Assembly: GCF_012927355.1 (NCBI RefSeq)
Contig: NZ_JABBGK010000001.1
Coordinates: forward strand, 1,854,649-1,918,648
Length of the DNA stretch: 64,000 nucleotides
DNA from: Rhizobium terricola
GTDB taxonomy: Bacteria > Pseudomonadota > Alphaproteobacteria > Rhizobiales > Rhizobiaceae
Direction of reading: 5' to 3'
The position numbers were made by a program, and so were the translations under genes. Each line of letters begins with the position of its first letter. Within the stretch, counting starts at the first letter, position 1. Under the pieces are notes generated by a model. That model worked only from the letters and a program-made list of their open reading frames with translations, searched no databases and had not been told where the DNA came from. Below are positions 62,500-64,000 of this stretch, in pieces.

Positions 62500-62749
62500 G
62501 CCGCCCCCATCGGCGACGATCACCCGCCGCACATATCCACAACGTCATGCATCATCGATACGGACCCGTTCGGGCCCAAAGCGCAAACAGAGCTTATCCC
62601 GCCGGCCGAAAGCATGTCCAGAGTGGAGAGGCCATTCTCGCCGCAATCCTGGGCTACATTCTGAACCCCGGATGAACCGTCTTCTCAGGCTCGGTTCAGT
62701 CCACCCCGTTCATAACGCCATCATCGCAGAACGAGCAGGGATCGAAGCA

Positions 62750-62923
62750 ATGGAAAAACTCGCAAGACGCATGACCATCTTCACACTGTCCATGGCTGTC
62801 TTTGCGCTGTTCGTCGCCGAACTGGTGACCGCCACCAACAATGGGACCTCGCGACGCGCGCTCGTCGGCGGCACGGCTGTCTGCTCGGCAACGGCCAATC
62901 CGCTCTGCGTCGCAGCCCTTTGA
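62750..62923 (+). CDS. Tiny membrane protein of 57 residues
   Basis: The product opens MEKLARRMTIFTLSMAVFAL, one hydrophobic helix, and ends VGGTAVCSATANPLCVAAL with two Cys. A CAGGGA site lies about 9 bases before the ATG. It is paired with the gene at 62946, 22 bases further on. No family recognised; a chance ORF cannot be excluded. Confidence 0.5.
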   Translation: MEKLARRMTIFTLSMAVFALFVAELVTATNNGTSRRALVGGTAVCSATANPLCVAAL

Positions 62924-62945
62924 ACCGCCGCCGAAGGAGTTCGAT

Positions 62946-63122
62946 ATGCCCGCCACCGCTCGCCATATCGCTGCCCTCTGCCTGCGCGGCCTGCTGGTGT
63001 CGAGCCTCTTTCTCGGCCCGCTGGTCGCCGTCGGCATCGCACGCTCGGAAGAGATCAAGATCGCCAAGAACGGAGCCGGCCTCGTGCTTTTCGTCAGCCT
63101 TCAGCGCCAGTCGTTGAGCTGA
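62946..63122 (+). CDS. Tiny membrane protein of 58 residues
   Basis: The product opens MPATARHIAALCLRGLLVSS and continues through a hydrophobic helix (LFLGPLVAVGIA) to a basic tail. AAGGAG lies 6 bases before the ATG, a strong ribosome site, which favours a real gene. Together with the gene at 62750 it forms a small two-gene unit ahead of AMP nucleosidase. No family recognised. Confidence 0.58.
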   Translation: MPATARHIAALCLRGLLVSSLFLGPLVAVGIARSEEIKIAKNGAGLVLFVSLQRQSLS

Positions 63123-63242
63123 CGCCCGCGCGGCAGAACCGCCGGCCGCCGCCGTATTCGCCGCAGCGCAGCGACGATTTTCCTGTGAATGAGAGCCTTG
63201 CACCGTCGTTTGCTTGTCAAGGAGTCTTCACTATAATGCGTC

Positions 63243-64000
63243 ATGAGCAAGCGAATCCATTTTCACTCCCCCATCAACTTCATCAGCCCCGAACCGTTCG
63301 AGCCCCAGGCATTCACGAACGCGACAGAGGCCGTCGAAGCGCTGACCGCCCTCTACGAGCGCAACACCCGATTCCTGATTGACGGATTTTCGGCCCTCGC
63401 CAAGGGCGCGCCGATCTCCGGCCGCTATCGCGCCTTCTACCCGCAGGTCGCCATCGAGACGACGAGCTTTGGCCATATCGACACGCGCCTCGCCTACGGC
63501 CATGTGACGGCGCCGGGCGTCTACACGACCACCGTGACGCGCCCGCATCTCTTCCGGCATTATCTGCAGGAACAGCTCAACCTGCTGATCCGCAACCACC
63601 AGGTTCCGGTGGTCGTGTCGGAATCGACGACCCCGATCCCGCTGCATTTTGCCTTCGGCGAAGGCGCCCATGTCGAGGCGGCCGCGAGCGGGCTCGTCGA
63701 CATGCCGTTGCGCGACCTGTTCGACACGCCGGACCTGACCGTCACCGACGACGAGATCGCCAATGGCGAATACGATCCGCGGCCGGGCGAACCACAGCCG
63801 CTGGCTCCGTTTACCGCCCAGCGTATCGACTACTCGCTCGCCCGCCTGTCGCACTACACGGCAACCGGGGCGAACCATTTCCAGAATTTCGTCCTCTTCA
63901 CCAACTACCAGTTCTACATGGACGAATTCTGCGCCTATGCCCGCAAGCTGATGGCGGAAGGCGGCGGCGGCTACACCGCATTCGTCGAGCCGGGCAACCT
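63243..64000 (+). CDS. amn: AMP nucleosidase, 3' end beyond the window
   Basis: Splits AMP to adenine and ribose 5-phosphate. The visible 252 residues include the N-terminal AMP nucleosidase domain (FTNATEAVEALTALYERNTR, GRYRAFYPQVAIE, and VTRPHLFRHYLQEQLNLLI) and the start of the catalytic part (DYSLARLSHYTATGANHFQN, then FVLFTNYQFYMDEF). The frame is open to base 64000. The ATG at 63243 has GGAG about 18 bases upstream, longer than usual, so another start remains possible. Confidence 0.92.
   Translation, partial: MSKRIHFHSPINFISPEPFEPQAFTNATEAVEALTALYERNTRFLIDGFSALAKGAPISGRYRAFYPQVAIETTSFGHIDTRLAYGHVTAPGVYTTTVTRPHLFRHYLQEQLNLLIRNHQVPVVVSESTTPIPLHFAFGEGAHVEAAASGLVDMPLRDLFDTPDLTVTDDEIANGEYDPRPGEPQPLAPFTAQRIDYSLARLSHYTATGANHFQNFVLFTNYQFYMDEFCAYARKLMAEGGGGYTAFVEPGN

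Overview
The window looks like chromosomal DNA of a GC-rich alphaproteobacterium of the Rhizobiaceae (Rhizobium/Agrobacterium/Ensifer/Shinella group). This rests on family recognition by eye, with no database search. The pointers are two RopA-type porins, a RIME-like intergenic element, the gene order rsh / DUF2062 / acpS / lepB / rnc / era, the psd-pssA pair, nadABC with a NadQ-type regulator, a host-attachment family protein, and several small proteins of rhizobial type. It is mostly housekeeping DNA. I see no transposase, prophage, CRISPR array or rRNA. There is one tRNA and one lone tyrosine recombinase.

Layout. 1-13.7 kb: the 3' part of a proline iminopeptidase gene, an inverted RIME-like pair, citramalate synthase (cimA), an isoaspartyl methyltransferase relative, RarD, a LOG-type protein, a LysM protein with mirrored internal repeats, an Atm1-type ABC exporter, a diguanylate cyclase, the phosphatidylethanolamine genes psd-pssA, and an SRAP peptidase. 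13.8-23.5 kb: a Nudix hydrolase, three small conserved proteins, then a translationally coupled set (ygfZ, HD hydrolase, tyrosine phosphatase, nadQ). Beyond an EF-hand protein lies the opposing nadABC operon, with a perfect palindrome upstream of nadA that is a good NadQ operator candidate. 23.6-32.6 kb: a large DUF2339 membrane protein, an HD hydrolase, a MOSC protein, a 119-residue protein that looks like a flagellin stripped to its two ends, an MFS transporter, small ORFs, recO and an AbrB-type membrane protein. 32.6-40.0 kb, minus strand: era, rnc, lepB, acpS, a DUF2062 protein, small genes, rsh and rpoZ, linking ribosome maturation, secretion, ACP activation and the stringent response.

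40.3-48.1 kb: a NYN-domain protein, a soluble globin-coupled chemoreceptor, DUF3830, smpB, dapA, a lytic transglycosylase and an alpha/beta hydrolase. 48.2-52.5 kb: two divergent porin genes whose first 182 coding bases and 19 bases of leader are identical. They form a 201-bp perfect inverted repeat around tRNA-Ser(GCU) and both porin promoter regions, and a lone tyrosine recombinase follows. 52.6-64 kb: a ferredoxin-reductase-like flavoprotein, a glyoxalase-superfamily protein, two PilZ-type proteins (one degenerate) around a host-attachment protein, an HisC-like aminotransferase, a Sel1-like protein, DUF2147, a tautomerase, a divergent SDR/LysR pair, a GST, a PagL-like lipid A deacylase, two tiny membrane proteins, and the 5' part of AMP nucleosidase.

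The most unusual items are the minimal flagellin-like protein (28220-28579), the porin inverted repeat (49047-50366), the mirrored module order of the LysM protein (5427-7433), and a 31-codon ORF with a perfect Shine-Dalgarno sequence (30186-30281).
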